Numbered from the stretch's first letter, positions 1 to 9,820 are shown. The stretch is 64,000 nucleotides of DNA from Acetobacteraceae bacterium (GCA_039613835.1 CP154827.1:900501-964500); one strand, 5' to 3'. Numbers and translations: made by a program. The notes: generated by a model from the sequence alone, not told the origin.

Positions 1-10
1 AACATAGCCC

Positions 11-937
11 TTATTCCTTCATCTGCGCTTCAGACGGTGCGGGCTGCATGTGCATCATCTGACCTGTCGATTTATTCATGACCATACCGTTATTATATTT
101 GGCCACGATGCCATCAAAGAGGCTTGGCTGCACACGCCCGTAATAAGTGACCGACGCAGCCTGCTGCGGTGCTGCCACATCCGGGTACGTGCTGCTGTCC
201 AGCGTGTTGGGAGACTGCTTGACCTTCTCGACCCATGCGTCGAAATCACCGTCATTCATGGCGAGAGCGCGGAAATGCATATCTGAGAAACCCGCACCCG
301 TGTAGTTGGAAGCCTGCCCGAGATAATCCCCCGGCGCATCGGCCAGAAGATGCAACTGTGTCTGCATACCCGCCATGGCATAAACCTGCGACCCCAGCCT
401 CGGGATGAAGAATGACGTCATCACAGCATCCGATGTGATCAGGAAGTTGATCGGACGATCCACCGGAATGGCAAGTTGATTGATGGCTGCAACACCCTGA
501 TCAGGGTAGATGAAGAGCCACTTCCAATCGAGCGCGACGACTTCAACATTAAGCGGTTTGCGCGAGGGATCAGAGGCTGTCAGCTTGCGATACGGGTCGT
601 AATAATAGCTGCTCCAGACGCAGACAACACCGAGAACGAGGATGACAACCGCCGGAATCACCCAGACAAAGCACTCAATTTTCGTCGAGTGGTCCCAGGT
701 CGGTAGATACTCTGCCTTGGTGTTCGACTCGCGATACTTCCACGCGAAGAAGAGTGTCATGATGATGACCGGTATAATGATGCAGAGCATCACACCCATT
801 TCAAGCAACATGACGTCACGGTTCCCGCGGCCGACAGGGCCTCGCGGGTCGAGAAGATCAAGCGTACAGCCTGATAACAAAAGCGCCGGAATTAGCGGCA
901 TCAACCGCTTGAATTTCGGCAAGATTTCCTTGGTCAT
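11..937 (-). CDS. cyoA: Cytochrome bo3 ubiquinol oxidase subunit II
   Basis: Subunit II of the quinol-oxidising, proton-pumping heme-copper terminal oxidase of the inner membrane. The 308-residue product is close to the usual length (about 315). The N-terminus is a lipoprotein signal with lipobox LLSGC and lipidated Cys24. Two membrane helices follow at about residues 42-65 and 88-112, then a periplasmic cupredoxin domain that lacks the Cys/His set of a CuA centre, as expected for a quinol rather than a cytochrome c oxidase. The stop codon is 10 bases from the left edge, so cyoB probably follows just outside the window (inference). The start is the first ATG of the frame and puts the lipobox at a normal distance. 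The upstream 560 bases are non-coding and hold an FNR-like palindrome. Confidence 0.95.
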   Translation of the reverse strand: MTKEILPKFKRLMPLIPALLLSGCTLDLLDPRGPVGRGNRDVMLLEMGVMLCIIIPVIIMTLFFAWKYRESNTKAEYLPTWDHSTKIECFVWVIPAVVILVLGVVCVWSSYYYDPYRKLTASDPSRKPLNVEVVALDWKWLFIYPDQGVAAINQLAIPVDRPINFLITSDAVMTSFFIPRLGSQVYAMAGMQTQLHLLADAPGDYLGQASNYTGAGFSDMHFRALAMNDGDFDAWVEKVKQSPNTLDSSTYPDVAAPQQAASVTYYGRVQPSLFDGIVAKYNNGMVMNKSTGQMMHMQPAPSEAQMKE

Positions 938-1496
938 TGTTTGCCCCGTTTGTTGAAGCGACCGTCAAACCGCCTAACATTCTGACAAGGCATTATTTGG
1001 AAATCGCAACCCGACTCACCAAAAAATTCCCATCTTTGAGAGAATGACATATTGATCTGCTCTCTTCCCAACCGGCTTTCCACCTCTGGCCAAAACCCGG
1101 ATTTCGTGCCGAAAAACCGCGATCCCTGTATGGGACCATGATGGATCGGCAACCGTGTCTCATGACCAGACTGCGCTTTGCGGCGTAAAGCCCTTGCCAA
1201 AATGCTCCACTTCGAAGGACCTGCCCGCTCTTACCGGAAAGCGCACCGGTAAGGTGGATAACGTCCTGCCACGCCGGACCTCGTGTCCTGGCTATGGCTA
1301 TGTGTTAGATCTGTAACGCTCGATTTTGCAAGCATTACGAAACAAGGCGAAAATGTGTCCCGCACACGTAAATGTCAACGGAAAGCTGAATTCCGGCGCT
1401 TTCGCGCAATTTTTCAAGATGATTTAAATCAAATGGCAGAATTTTTTTCAGCATGTCATGTAAATCGGCAACGATAAACGGACCGTACCCGTCCTC
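938..1496. other. Non-coding region upstream of cyoA
   Basis: About 560 bases separate cyoA from the terminator of the Bax-inhibitor gene. No convincing gene is seen. A 64-codon frame at 1283-1477 has no recognisable protein features. The stretch presumably carries the cyo operon promoter and a long 5' leader; the one clear signal is the FNR/FixK-like site at 1419-1432. Confidence 0.5.
1419..1432. promoter_or_regulatory. Candidate FNR/FixK-type binding site
   Basis: The sequence ATGATTTAAATCAA matches the FNR/FixK consensus TTGAT-N4-ATCAA at nine of ten defined bases and contains a perfect 12-base palindrome (TGATTTAAATCA). It lies about 480 bases upstream of cyoA, in the only plausible promoter region for the cyo operon. 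Oxygen- or redox-responsive control of the quinol oxidase would fit, but binding is inferred from the motif alone. Confidence 0.4.
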
Positions 1497-1524
1497 TTAA
1501 AAAACGCGACCCTTTAAGGCCGCG
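1497..1524 (-). terminator. Rho-independent terminator of the Bax-inhibitor gene
   Basis: On the minus strand CGCGGCC and GGTCGCG pair into a 7-bp stem (one G-T pair) with a short loop, followed directly by six T residues. It lies about 40 bases downstream of the stop codon at 1567. Confidence 0.75.
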
Positions 1525-1566
1525 CTCCGCTGTCGAAATATTACGGAATGTTAATCCTGCTACAAT

Positions 1567-2340
1567 CTATTGGCGCCGCACGCCGATGAATTGTAAGAGA
1601 AAGACAAATAGGTTCACAAAATTCAGGTAAAGCGACAAAGCATCATAAACGCTATATTTACCCAGCTCAGCAGCGCCGGAATATTGCGTGTAATAAGCGT
1701 AAGTCGCCCGGATACGTTGGGTATCGTAAGCCGTCAGCAGGGTAAAAATCAGCACACCCGCGACATTGATCCCGAAATTCAGGCCCGAGCTATGGATGAA
1801 GATCTGCGCAATAGATGCGAGGATCAGACCGACCAGTCCCATGAAGAGGAATGACCCCATTGAGGCCAGGCTGCGCCGTGTCGTGTAACCCCAGAGCGAC
1901 ATGGCGAGGAAAGTCACAGCACTGACCGCGAAGGCGCGCGCGATCGAGCCCCCCTCATATCGAAGCAGGATGCTCGACAGACAGGCCCCCATCGAGGCGC
2001 TGTAAACGATGAAGAGCGTCTGCGCCGTCTCACGGGAGAATCGATTAACGCCCGCTGAAAGCACAAAAACAAAGATGAGCGGCAGAAAGACGACGGCCCA
2101 TCCCAGAAGTGTGGGCGAGGTGACGATCTGCCCATCAACCTGCATGGCGGTTGCGTAGAAATAATCGCGAACCGGCGTTTCAGCGATAAGATAGGCGACG
2201 GCGGCTGAAATCAGCAATCCGAGACCCATCCAATTGTAAATACGCAACATATAGGCGCGGAGGCCGTTATCCATCACGTCCGCGCTGCTGACCCCAACCC
2301 CTGATACAGGGTCTCCGGATCCATTGGGTATGAAAGCCAT
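1567..2340 (-). CDS. Bax inhibitor-1/YccA family membrane protein
   Basis: A 257-residue polytopic inner-membrane protein of the BI-1 (TMBIM/YccA/YbhL) family. About seven hydrophobic segments span residues 30-255. The hydrophobic core with a Thr-Ala-Tyr-Asp-Thr-Gln motif near residues 201-206 and the final helix ending in Gly-Val-Arg are typical of the family. Bacterial members have been linked to calcium leak and membrane-protein quality control; the exact role here is unknown. The gene stands alone: a terminator follows, and the next gene upstream is divergent. Confidence 0.9.
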   Translation of the reverse strand: MAFIPNGSGDPVSGVGVSSADVMDNGLRAYMLRIYNWMGLGLLISAAVAYLIAETPVRDYFYATAMQVDGQIVTSPTLLGWAVVFLPLIFVFVLSAGVNRFSRETAQTLFIVYSASMGACLSSILLRYEGGSIARAFAVSAVTFLAMSLWGYTTRRSLASMGSFLFMGLVGLILASIAQIFIHSSGLNFGINVAGVLIFTLLTAYDTQRIRATYAYYTQYSGAAELGKYSVYDALSLYLNFVNLFVFLLQFIGVRRQ

Positions 2341-2518
2341 GATATCCCTTCCTGGAACCAGTTACATCTGGTTGATCAAAATAGAATGTGGTATCTTCCA
2401 TGCAATAATCAAGTCTCAGCTGTTAAGTCCTTCCGCCATGGAAAGCTTAAACTGATTATGCGCCCCCCTTCCTACCTGAAAAATCACGCTCAACCTCGAC
2501 GAAGAGAGAGTACGGCAA

Positions 2519-3094
2519 ATGAGACTGACTGTCGCAATCCCCGCAGATCTCGCGCTTCAGCGAAGCCTTTCTTCCTTTCACGTCAGCGCGCCACATATTG
2601 AGTGGGTCGAGACGAGTCAGTGCTTCCTCATTGTGCGGGAACTGGGCACCATCACAGATATTGATGTGCTCGATGCGCTCGACCTTGAGCTGTTGCGCAT
2701 TGCACCGCGCGGCCTGGAGGTCAATTTCACCGGATTGACTATCGAACCTCAAGGATTGACGGACGCCATCTATTTAGAGGTTGCGCCTGATGACGTCCTC
2801 ACGAATTTCCGCACCAAAATTGAGAATGCGACGCGACGCAGCGGGCACAGGCTCGAAAAACGCCGTTATCGTCCGCGTCTCCGTCTGGGACAGGCGAAAA
2901 CCTCCCTCCGCGCCCAAACCATTCTCTGGACTCAAAAAATGAATCTCGACATTTGCGGCATGATGCATGTCGATCGCTTCTGCCTTCTTGAAATGCGCGG
3001 CGATGCCAGTCAGCTATGGTGGGAGAAATGTGAGGATTATCCGCTCAGCCACCATCACGCCCCGATAGCGGCCTGGAAGGTACCACATTTATAG
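2519..3094 (+). CDS. ThpR/LigT-like 2H protein lacking both catalytic HxT motifs
   Basis: A 191-residue protein whose beginning (MRLTVAIP) and overall layout fit the RNA 2',3'-cyclic phosphodiesterase ThpR (LigT) fold. Each lobe of an active 2H enzyme carries an H-x-T/S-x motif. By eye the first should fall in QCFLIVRELG, where His and Thr are replaced by Phe and Ile. The second should fall in RYRPRLRLG, where both are Arg. The fold may be kept for a non-enzymatic role, or the protein may be decaying although the frame is intact. The start is backed by GAAGAGAGAG about 9 bases upstream of the ATG. The gene converges with the mprF-like gene, with a 10-base gap. Assignment to the family is moderately sure; loss of catalysis follows if the alignment is right. 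Confidence 0.55.
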   Translation: MRLTVAIPADLALQRSLSSFHVSAPHIEWVETSQCFLIVRELGTITDIDVLDALDLELLRIAPRGLEVNFTGLTIEPQGLTDAIYLEVAPDDVLTNFRTKIENATRRSGHRLEKRRYRPRLRLGQAKTSLRAQTILWTQKMNLDICGMMHVDRFCLLEMRGDASQLWWEKCEDYPLSHHHAPIAAWKVPHL

Positions 3095-3104
3095 GTACCC
3101 GTCG

Positions 3105-5216
3105 TCAGGAGGCGCCGGTATCCTCACGCGTCTGGTGCGCGGCATGATCCCGTTTCCCGCTATGGGTGAACCGCGTTTCAACATGGAAAAAATTGCGCAT
3201 CGTGGGACGTCGGCGCGTACGGGCCGTATGATGCGACATGATTTCATGCAGGGCAGATTGCCAGCTTTCGGGCGGACTGCAGCATAACCCCGCCTCCCGC
3301 CCGGCATCGTCAAAAATTGTCAGGCCAATATCTTCGTAGATCGCGCGGAACTGATCTGTGACGCCCACAAAACAAGGTTGACATGCCCGCTCAAAAGCCA
3401 GGTCACGCAAACGCCATATGGCGGCGGTGCCAGCCTCAACGTCCCCTGCCGGGTCACCGACACCGATCACGAATTCACGCGATTGGAAGAATGGCAACGC
3501 GGCCTTCCGGTCTTCCGTGATGAGCAGGCCGTGCGGACGCCAATGCGCAACATGATGGGAGGCGCGGTCAAAGGTGAAGTAACTTGTATGCGTGTCCGGC
3601 GACCAGGGCGCGACCACCGTTAGAGTGCGGCTGAAGATACGACTGACGGCAAACAGCCCCAACAGGGCCGAGATGGCGACAATCCAACGCAATTGACGTG
3701 CATCAGGGTCAAAAATCAGGCGCTGCCACCAATTATGGCCCAACGTGTGATGGAGCGCGATGGCGGCCATCAAGGCGAGACTCAGCATCCAGATGGAGAC
3801 CGGCCCGATGAGGGAGAAGGAGAGCGGCTCCACCACAAGGCGGGAACGTCGGTAATAACAGGCCCGGAAAGGCGCGATCGATAAAATGATGAGCATGACG
3901 GCCAGAGGCAAAGGCATGGCCGCCTCTCTTACAACCAGCAGCGGTAAGGTGATCGTCAGGAAAAGGATGGCGGCCTTCCATGCCACAGTCACACGCTGGA
4001 CAAGCCCCACTGCCACCCCGATCAGGCAGACGCCGATTACACTCAACGCGACTTCCGCAAATTGCAGCGTCAACAGACCGAAGCGCGGCGCGAGAATATG
4101 GACCGGCACGGCGACGGCGTAAAAAAGAAGGGCGACGCCCGTCCCTGATACAAGTCCGGTCGAGACCGCGACTGAAAAATCGGCTTCGAACTCCCGGATG
4201 GCCAAGCTGGGGCGGCGCACGCGCAAGATTTCAAGGCTTTTCTTCTGCCGGGTCAATAAGGCCGCATCACTGCGCAGGAAGAGTTCATGCGTGGCGAACA
4301 TGATCCCCGCGAGGACGAGCGGCACGATATAATAGAACAGGCGAAATACCAGAATGATGCCAAGCACCTGCGAAGGCGGCAGCCAGCGCGTCAGGGAATA
4401 AAGCATCGCGCCATCGAATACGCCCAGCCCGCCCGGAACGGAGGCGGCAAGGCCGAGCGTGTAGGAGGCGACGTAAATTGACAGAAACGTGCCGAAGCCC
4501 GGGCCGCCACCGGATAGCAGAAGCACATAAGCGATCAGCGCTGTAGCTGTCATATCGGCCGCACTGACGAAAACCTGCATGACCGCAATTTCGGGCCGTG
4601 GGATTTCGATTGAGAAATTGAAAAGCTGGATCTCACGCAGGCGGAAGGAAACGCCGATATAGAGGAGGATAATAAGCCAACCGCACGCACCAATGATCTG
4701 CGCCGCAATCGGCGGCAGATGCCTCAAAATCGGGATGTAATCCGGCTCCCAGATGAAGATGCCGCTGATGAGGGCCGTCGCCCCCAGAAGATAAGTTGTT
4801 GAGCAGAAAGCGATGATATGGGCGACGCCACCGGTTGGGATGCCCCAATTACGGTAAAGGCGGAAGCGGACAGCCGCACCGGAGATCGCTGCCAGGCCGA
4901 GATTATGCGACAGAACGTAAGAGCAGAATGCCGCAAAAGCCGCCCGGCGAAAGCTTTGCCGCATTTTAATATGGACGCAGGCCAGCCAATCATAAAAAGA
5001 AAGAATGAAATAGGAGAGGAACGTTGCCAGCCCCGCCAAAAGAAGAGACTGGAGCGGGATCGCGTCAATGCTGCGACGCATGTCCTGATATGAGAGGCTT
5101 CTCAGCTCTCTCTGGATCACGATGACGGATGCGATGAGCAGGATGGCGCCGATCAGCGCCGGTGCCCGTGTCAAAATCCTTCTCATCAGGGTTCGTGATG
5201 GGGTGGGTTTGATCAT
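3105..5216 (-). CDS. mprF: MprF-like lysyl-phosphatidylglycerol flippase with truncated synthase domain
   Basis: MprF couples a membrane flippase to a cytoplasmic synthase that transfers an amino acid from aminoacyl-tRNA to phosphatidylglycerol. This frame encodes about 703 residues. It starts with a helix around MIKPTPSR, continues through more than a dozen hydrophobic segments, and then has only the opening part of the DUF2156 synthase (VIGVGDPAGD and a segment ending IYEDIGLTIFD). The last 65 residues or so are basic and resemble nothing in the family, and roughly 200-250 synthase residues are missing; full-length proteins have about 850. The flippase half may still work, while the synthase cannot be complete. 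An upstream in-frame ATG at 5306 would overlap lysK; 5216 is preferred but not certain. The gene follows lysK on the same strand after about 46 bases. Confidence 0.7.
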   Translation of the reverse strand: MIKPTPSRTLMRRILTRAPALIGAILLIASVIVIQRELRSLSYQDMRRSIDAIPLQSLLLAGLATFLSYFILSFYDWLACVHIKMRQSFRRAAFAAFCSYVLSHNLGLAAISGAAVRFRLYRNWGIPTGGVAHIIAFCSTTYLLGATALISGIFIWEPDYIPILRHLPPIAAQIIGACGWLIILLYIGVSFRLREIQLFNFSIEIPRPEIAVMQVFVSAADMTATALIAYVLLLSGGGPGFGTFLSIYVASYTLGLAASVPGGLGVFDGAMLYSLTRWLPPSQVLGIILVFRLFYYIVPLVLAGIMFATHELFLRSDAALLTRQKKSLEILRVRRPSLAIREFEADFSVAVSTGLVSGTGVALLFYAVAVPVHILAPRFGLLTLQFAEVALSVIGVCLIGVAVGLVQRVTVAWKAAILFLTITLPLLVVREAAMPLPLAVMLIILSIAPFRACYYRRSRLVVEPLSFSLIGPVSIWMLSLALMAAIALHHTLGHNWWQRLIFDPDARQLRWIVAISALLGLFAVSRIFSRTLTVVAPWSPDTHTSYFTFDRASHHVAHWRPHGLLITEDRKAALPFFQSREFVIGVGDPAGDVEAGTAAIWRLRDLAFERACQPCFVGVTDQFRAIYEDIGLTIFDDAGREAGLCCSPPESWQSALHEIMSHHTARTRRRPTMRNFFHVETRFTHSGKRDHAAHQTREDTGAS

Positions 5217-5262
5217 CGGGAAAGCCGCGTCGTGTCCAGCATGAGAACGGCAATCTCTGGCC

Positions 5263-6864
5263 TCAGGCGTCCGGCACGGCGGATGATGCCGATGGGGGCC
5301 GTTCAAGCGCCTCCTCTATCAGCGCGACCGTCTCTTTCAACCCTAGTAACGCCGCAAAAATGCCGAAACGCGGCCCCTCCTTCTGTCCGAGGAGAACCTC
5401 ATAGAGGCAGCCGAACCATGCTCTGAGCGGGGTGAATTGATGACGCTTGCCCACCTCAAAGACGATATCCTGGACTTGAACCGGGGAAAGGGCCGGGTCT
5501 GCCTTTGCAAGTTCGGTTGCGAGATCCTGCAATGCCTGACGCTCCTGCTCTAACGGTTGCCTGAAACGTTTATCAGGTTTCACGAAGTCCCGATAATACG
5601 CCAGGGCATGGCCGACTAAACGGCCAACATAGGGATGCGTTTCAGGAGAAAGCGTAGCATCGTAACGTTGTATGAATTTCCAGAGCGGAGCTGGCGCGTC
5701 AACATTGGCGACGGAAGCAAGATTGAGCAATGCCGCGAAAGATAAGGGACTGAGCGTATCCCGACCCGCTTTGCCCCTCTGGATGAACCATGCCGGGTTG
5801 GAGGGGCGCGTCTCCTCCGGTTGATCAAGCAATTTCTCGGCATTGGCCAGATATTCATCCATGGCCCTCGGGATCACGTCGAAGAACAGGCGTTTTGCGC
5901 GGGTAGGCTGATTGAACATATATTGCGAAAGGCTCTCCGGCGGCGCATAACGCAGCCATTCCTCAATCGACAGGCCATTCCCTTTTGATTTACTGATTTT
6001 CTGGGCGTTCTGGTCCAGAAACAGCTCATAAGTCAGTGTCTGGGGCGGCTGGCGGCCAAGAATGCGACAGATCTTGCTGGAGAGTTTGACGCTGTCGATC
6101 AGATCCTTGCCGGACATTTCATAATCCACGCCGAGCGCATACCAGCGCATGGCCCAATCGGCCTTCCACTGCATTTTTGCCCCGCCACGCAGCACGGAGG
6201 TTTCGAAATTCCGGCCTGTCTCAGGGTCTTTCCATGTCACTGTGGCGGCATCAGCATCGACGCCCAGGATGGGTACCTGCATCACATGCCCGGTCTCTGG
6301 ATGGATCGGCAGAACGGGGGAATAAGTCGCGCGCCGCTTCTGACCCAATGTCGGCGCGATGGTCGCTACGACCTCATCATGCACTTCCAGCATACGGCGC
6401 AAGGCCGCGTCAAAACGGCCCTCCGTATAATAAGTGGTCGCGGAGGCGAATTCATATTCAAAACCGAAACGATCCAGAAAGGCGCAAAGCATCGCATTAT
6501 TATGCGCCGCGAAACTCTCATATTTTCCGAAAGGATCAGGAATGCGGGAAAGGGGCAGACCCAGATGCGCGTGGAGCATTTCCTGCTGCGGGACATTGCC
6601 TGGCACTTTGCGCAGCGCATCCATATCATCCGAGAAGGTCAGGATTTTCGCCTGCCGGCCGGTCATGAACTCGTAAGCAAGCTTCACCCAACTTGTCCGC
6701 ACCACTTCTCCGAATGTGCCGATATGCGGCAGGCCGGATGACCCGTAGCCTGTCTCCAGCAAAGCCAGTTTATCTACCGGGACGTTTTGCAGATGTTTGA
6801 CGAGCTTGCGGGCCTCGTCACACGGCCATGTCTTGAGATCAGGATGAAAATCGGAATTTTGCAT
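5263..6864 (-). CDS. lysK: Lysyl-tRNA synthetase, class I
   Basis: Charges tRNA-Lys. This is the class I (archaeal-type) enzyme common in alphaproteobacteria, not the class II LysS. The chosen start gives 533 residues, normal for the family. A HIGH-type signature lies in GLPHIGT (about residues 44-50) and a KMSKS-type motif in KISKSKGN in the middle of the protein, followed by the helical anticodon-binding region. A longer in-frame start at 6963 would add 33 residues rich in Ser/Thr with no family similarity. The gene is intact, and it is divergent from the helicase pseudogene beginning at 6984. Confidence 0.93.
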   Translation of the reverse strand: MQNSDFHPDLKTWPCDEARKLVKHLQNVPVDKLALLETGYGSSGLPHIGTFGEVVRTSWVKLAYEFMTGRQAKILTFSDDMDALRKVPGNVPQQEMLHAHLGLPLSRIPDPFGKYESFAAHNNAMLCAFLDRFGFEYEFASATTYYTEGRFDAALRRMLEVHDEVVATIAPTLGQKRRATYSPVLPIHPETGHVMQVPILGVDADAATVTWKDPETGRNFETSVLRGGAKMQWKADWAMRWYALGVDYEMSGKDLIDSVKLSSKICRILGRQPPQTLTYELFLDQNAQKISKSKGNGLSIEEWLRYAPPESLSQYMFNQPTRAKRLFFDVIPRAMDEYLANAEKLLDQPEETRPSNPAWFIQRGKAGRDTLSPLSFAALLNLASVANVDAPAPLWKFIQRYDATLSPETHPYVGRLVGHALAYYRDFVKPDKRFRQPLEQERQALQDLATELAKADPALSPVQVQDIVFEVGKRHQFTPLRAWFGCLYEVLLGQKEGPRFGIFAALLGLKETVALIEEALERPPSASSAVPDA

Positions 6865-6983
6865 ATGAGGTCGCGATACAGTGCTGGTTACCGTGCGAAA
6901 CCTAGAAACACTCATCGCAGCGGTCAAGCAGACACATGAAACATTGCTGGGCGCGTGACGCAAGCTACGCTACTGTATCACCA

Positions 6984-9773
6984 ATGTCACAACCCTCCCC
7001 CGCCTTTCTGAAGCACGGTCCGGCTTTTCTCATCACGTTGGATGGCGCCTCCCTGTTGACGCAGGAAGGCGCGCTGCTTGCGCTGTCCCTACCTGAAGCG
7101 CGGGATTTATGGGAGCGCGCCCCGTCCCCAATTGTCATTAACGGTGCTGTCACGGTCAGGCGACTGGGTCTGCGCACCCCCGTATCCCCTTATCCCCTTA
7201 TCCCCTTATCCCTGGCGGGATGTGCTGGAGCTTTTCCTGTTCATCCATCCCACGACCAGTATCGCCCCGACGCTCAAAGGGGTCTGCGATGCGTTGGATA
7301 TCCCGCTTGAGGCGGGTATCGATGCACGCATTCTTCTGACGATCACCACGCGGCTGGAAGAGCAGCTTGCCAGCCTGCTCCAGGCGCCTGGCCGACGGAA
7401 GATCGGCGGCCTTTTACAGGTTTTGCACCATCATCGCTGGTCCTGGGTGGCATGACCTGCAACATTTATTGGACAATGTCGCCCTCTCAGCCGTGGATGA
7501 CACGCTTCCCCTCAAAATCTGGCGTCGCCTCCCGAAATGGGAGGATGAGGCCCCACCCCCACCCGCGGGCGCGCGACCCGTCTCACGTGATGCGGCGTTG
7601 GACCGCCTCGCTGATATCATCGGCAAGGGCGCGGAGACGCGCCCGGCGCAGCGTGATTTCACGTCCGTCGCGTGTGAGGCTTTTCAACCGCGTGAGGCGC
7701 CCGGTATACCGGGGCTGGTATTGGCTGAGGCCGGCACGGGCACCGGCAAAACAGCAGGCTACCTCGCCCCGGCATCCGTCTGGGCGGAGAAAAATGGCGG
7801 CACTGTGTGGGTTTCAACTTACACGCGCCACCTTCAGAAGCAGATTGAGCGTGAACTCCATGCGCTTTTTCCTGATCGTGTCATGCGACGGCGAAAAATC
7901 GTCATTCGCAAAGGGCGGGAAAATTACCTTTGTCTTCTCAATTATGAAGACAGCGTCAATGTTTTCGCCGCCCGACCGGACAGATCCGCCGCACCCATGG
8001 GTATATTGCTTGCATTGGTCGCACGGTGGGCCTCAATGACGGAAGATGGGGATCTCATTGGTGGGGATCTCCCCGGTTGGTTCTTTGATTTACGCCCGCG
8101 CGACATTACTGAGTATGGCGGACCGGCGCGGGGAGTTCATTTACAGCGCCTGCCCGCATTATCAGAGCTGCTTCGTCGAGCATTCCATCCGTCGCGCCAA
8201 ATCGGCGGAAATCGTGGTGGCCAATCATGCCCTCGTTATGGCGCAATCCGCGTGGGTGCTCCATGATGAGGAAACATTACCGGATGAAGATCAACCCCCG
8301 ACACATTATGTTTTCGATAAAGGACATCACCTTCCCGACGCGGCGGACAGCGCTTTTTCCGTCGCTTTATCCGGTCTGGAAGCGTCAGAGCTGCGGCGCT
8401 GGCTTTTAGGGGCTGAAGGGGGACGCTCCCGCGCGCGGATTCGCCGCCGACTGGAAGATCTTATCGCGCAGGATGCGCCTCTGAAACGGCATATCATGCA
8501 TGTGATCGCCGCCGCACAGGCTCTCCCTTCCCCCCGGACGGCTCGATCGCCTTCAGTCCGAACCGTAGGTCCTGATTGAAGCCGCGGAGGCGACGGAGCT
8601 GCCTCTGGAGGTCAACCCTTCAGAGGCCTTCCTTCGGGCGTTTCATCAGCAATTGCGCGCCCGCACGCAACTTCACCCGCGACATGACCAGCTTGAATGC
8701 GACCCGCAACCGGTTGATCCCCGTCTTGATCTTCTGGCACCACGCCTTCGCGAAGCTTTATGCGCCCTGAAAAAGCGCCTTCGGATGATGATCGTTTTAT
8801 CGATATCATCCGCAGTGAGGCCATCTCTCATCGCCGTTTCAGCGGCACCCGCTACGATATTGGCATTCATCGTCATTGGCGCGACCCCACCATCCCTTAT
8901 GCCACCGTCATGCAGGCCTCGGCGCACGGTATCCTCGTGACATCCGCAACTTTGCGGGACCAGCCCGGCATGACGGAGATTTCCGAACATGACATTTCGG
9001 GCGATGATCTGCCCCGACATGATATCTCCCTCGCCGGACGCGCCGCACGCCCCTCTGACGCGGAGACTTCCTGGCGCGCGGCGGAGCATATGATGGGCGC
9101 GAGCCACTTCCTGAAACCCGCGATGCGCGCCGCGATGATGAGCCCTTATGATTATCGGAAGCAGACGCGCGCTTATATTGTGACGGATGTCTCACATCGT
9201 GAAATCGCGCAACTCGCAGCTGCTTTCGAGGCCCTTTTCACGGCGTCCCGCGGCGGTGTGCTCGGTCTCTTTACGGCGATTAGCCGCCTCCGAAGTGTCT
9301 ATAAATATCTCGCACCTCGGCTGGAAAAGCTGCGCCTCCCCCTTTTTGCGCAGCATGTTCACCAGATGGATAATGCGACCCTCGTCGATATTTTTCGGAC
9401 GGAAATTGATAGCTGCCTGTTGGGGACGGATGCCATGCGGGACGGGATCGACATCAAGGGAAATGCCCTCCGCCTCGTCGTGTTTGAAAAAACGCCGTGG
9501 CCGCGCTCCGATATTCTGCACCGTGAGAGGCGTCGCCATGCGGTGGAAACAGGTTTGGATGATTATGATGATCGCCTGACCCGGATGCGCACTCGGCAGG
9601 GTTTCGGGCGCCTCATCCGATCAAGTGCGGATAAATGTGTTTTTGTAACGTTTGACCGCCAGTTTCCGTCGCGTCTGCTTTCTGCGTTCCCGGAAGGTGT
9701 GGTGGTTGAGCGCCTCGGTTTGCGGGATGCCACCACCCGGATCAGCGCTTTTCTGGTAGAAGCGACCGATTGA
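6984..9773 (+). pseudogene. DinG/YoaA-type ATP-dependent DNA helicase, multiply frameshifted
   Basis: Remnant of an iron-sulfur superfamily 2 helicase of about 900 residues. The pieces read in order but in different frames: 6984-7170, 7200-7440, 7445-8120 (Walker A AEAGTGTGKT), 8115-8530, about 8535-8760 and 8760-9773. At least five frame changes are needed, with an amber TAG near 8565. The Walker B region reads DKGHH where this family has DEGHH, an inactivating Glu-to-Lys change. Three Cys candidates for the iron-sulfur cluster survive around YSACPHYQSC. The C-terminal helicase domain is one long undamaged frame. Frame changes plus a nonsense and a missense lesion make a true pseudogene very likely. 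The 8-bp tandem repeat at 7183-7213 lies inside it. Confidence 0.88.
7183..7213 (+). repeat. Short tandem repeat, 8-bp unit TATCCCCT
   Basis: Three perfect copies of TATCCCCT followed by a partial fourth (TATCCCT). The repeat is within the helicase pseudogene between the first two frame segments, replacing what should be a short YPWRD-type coding stretch. A change of one unit shifts the reading frame; three units keep it. Confidence 0.9.
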
Positions 9774-9820
9774 CGGCTTTCAAAAAGCGGTGATGGATTG
9801 CGGGGTCGCTCTGCCAAACA

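Noticed and set aside
1283..1477. A 64-codon frame between cyoA and the Bax-inhibitor gene
   Set aside because: No signal, helix pattern or family resemblance; composition typical of non-coding leader, and it contains the FNR-like palindrome.
7183..7213. The TATCCCCT repeat as a phase-variation switch for the helicase
   Set aside because: The gene has several other independent lesions, so changing repeat number cannot restore a working protein.
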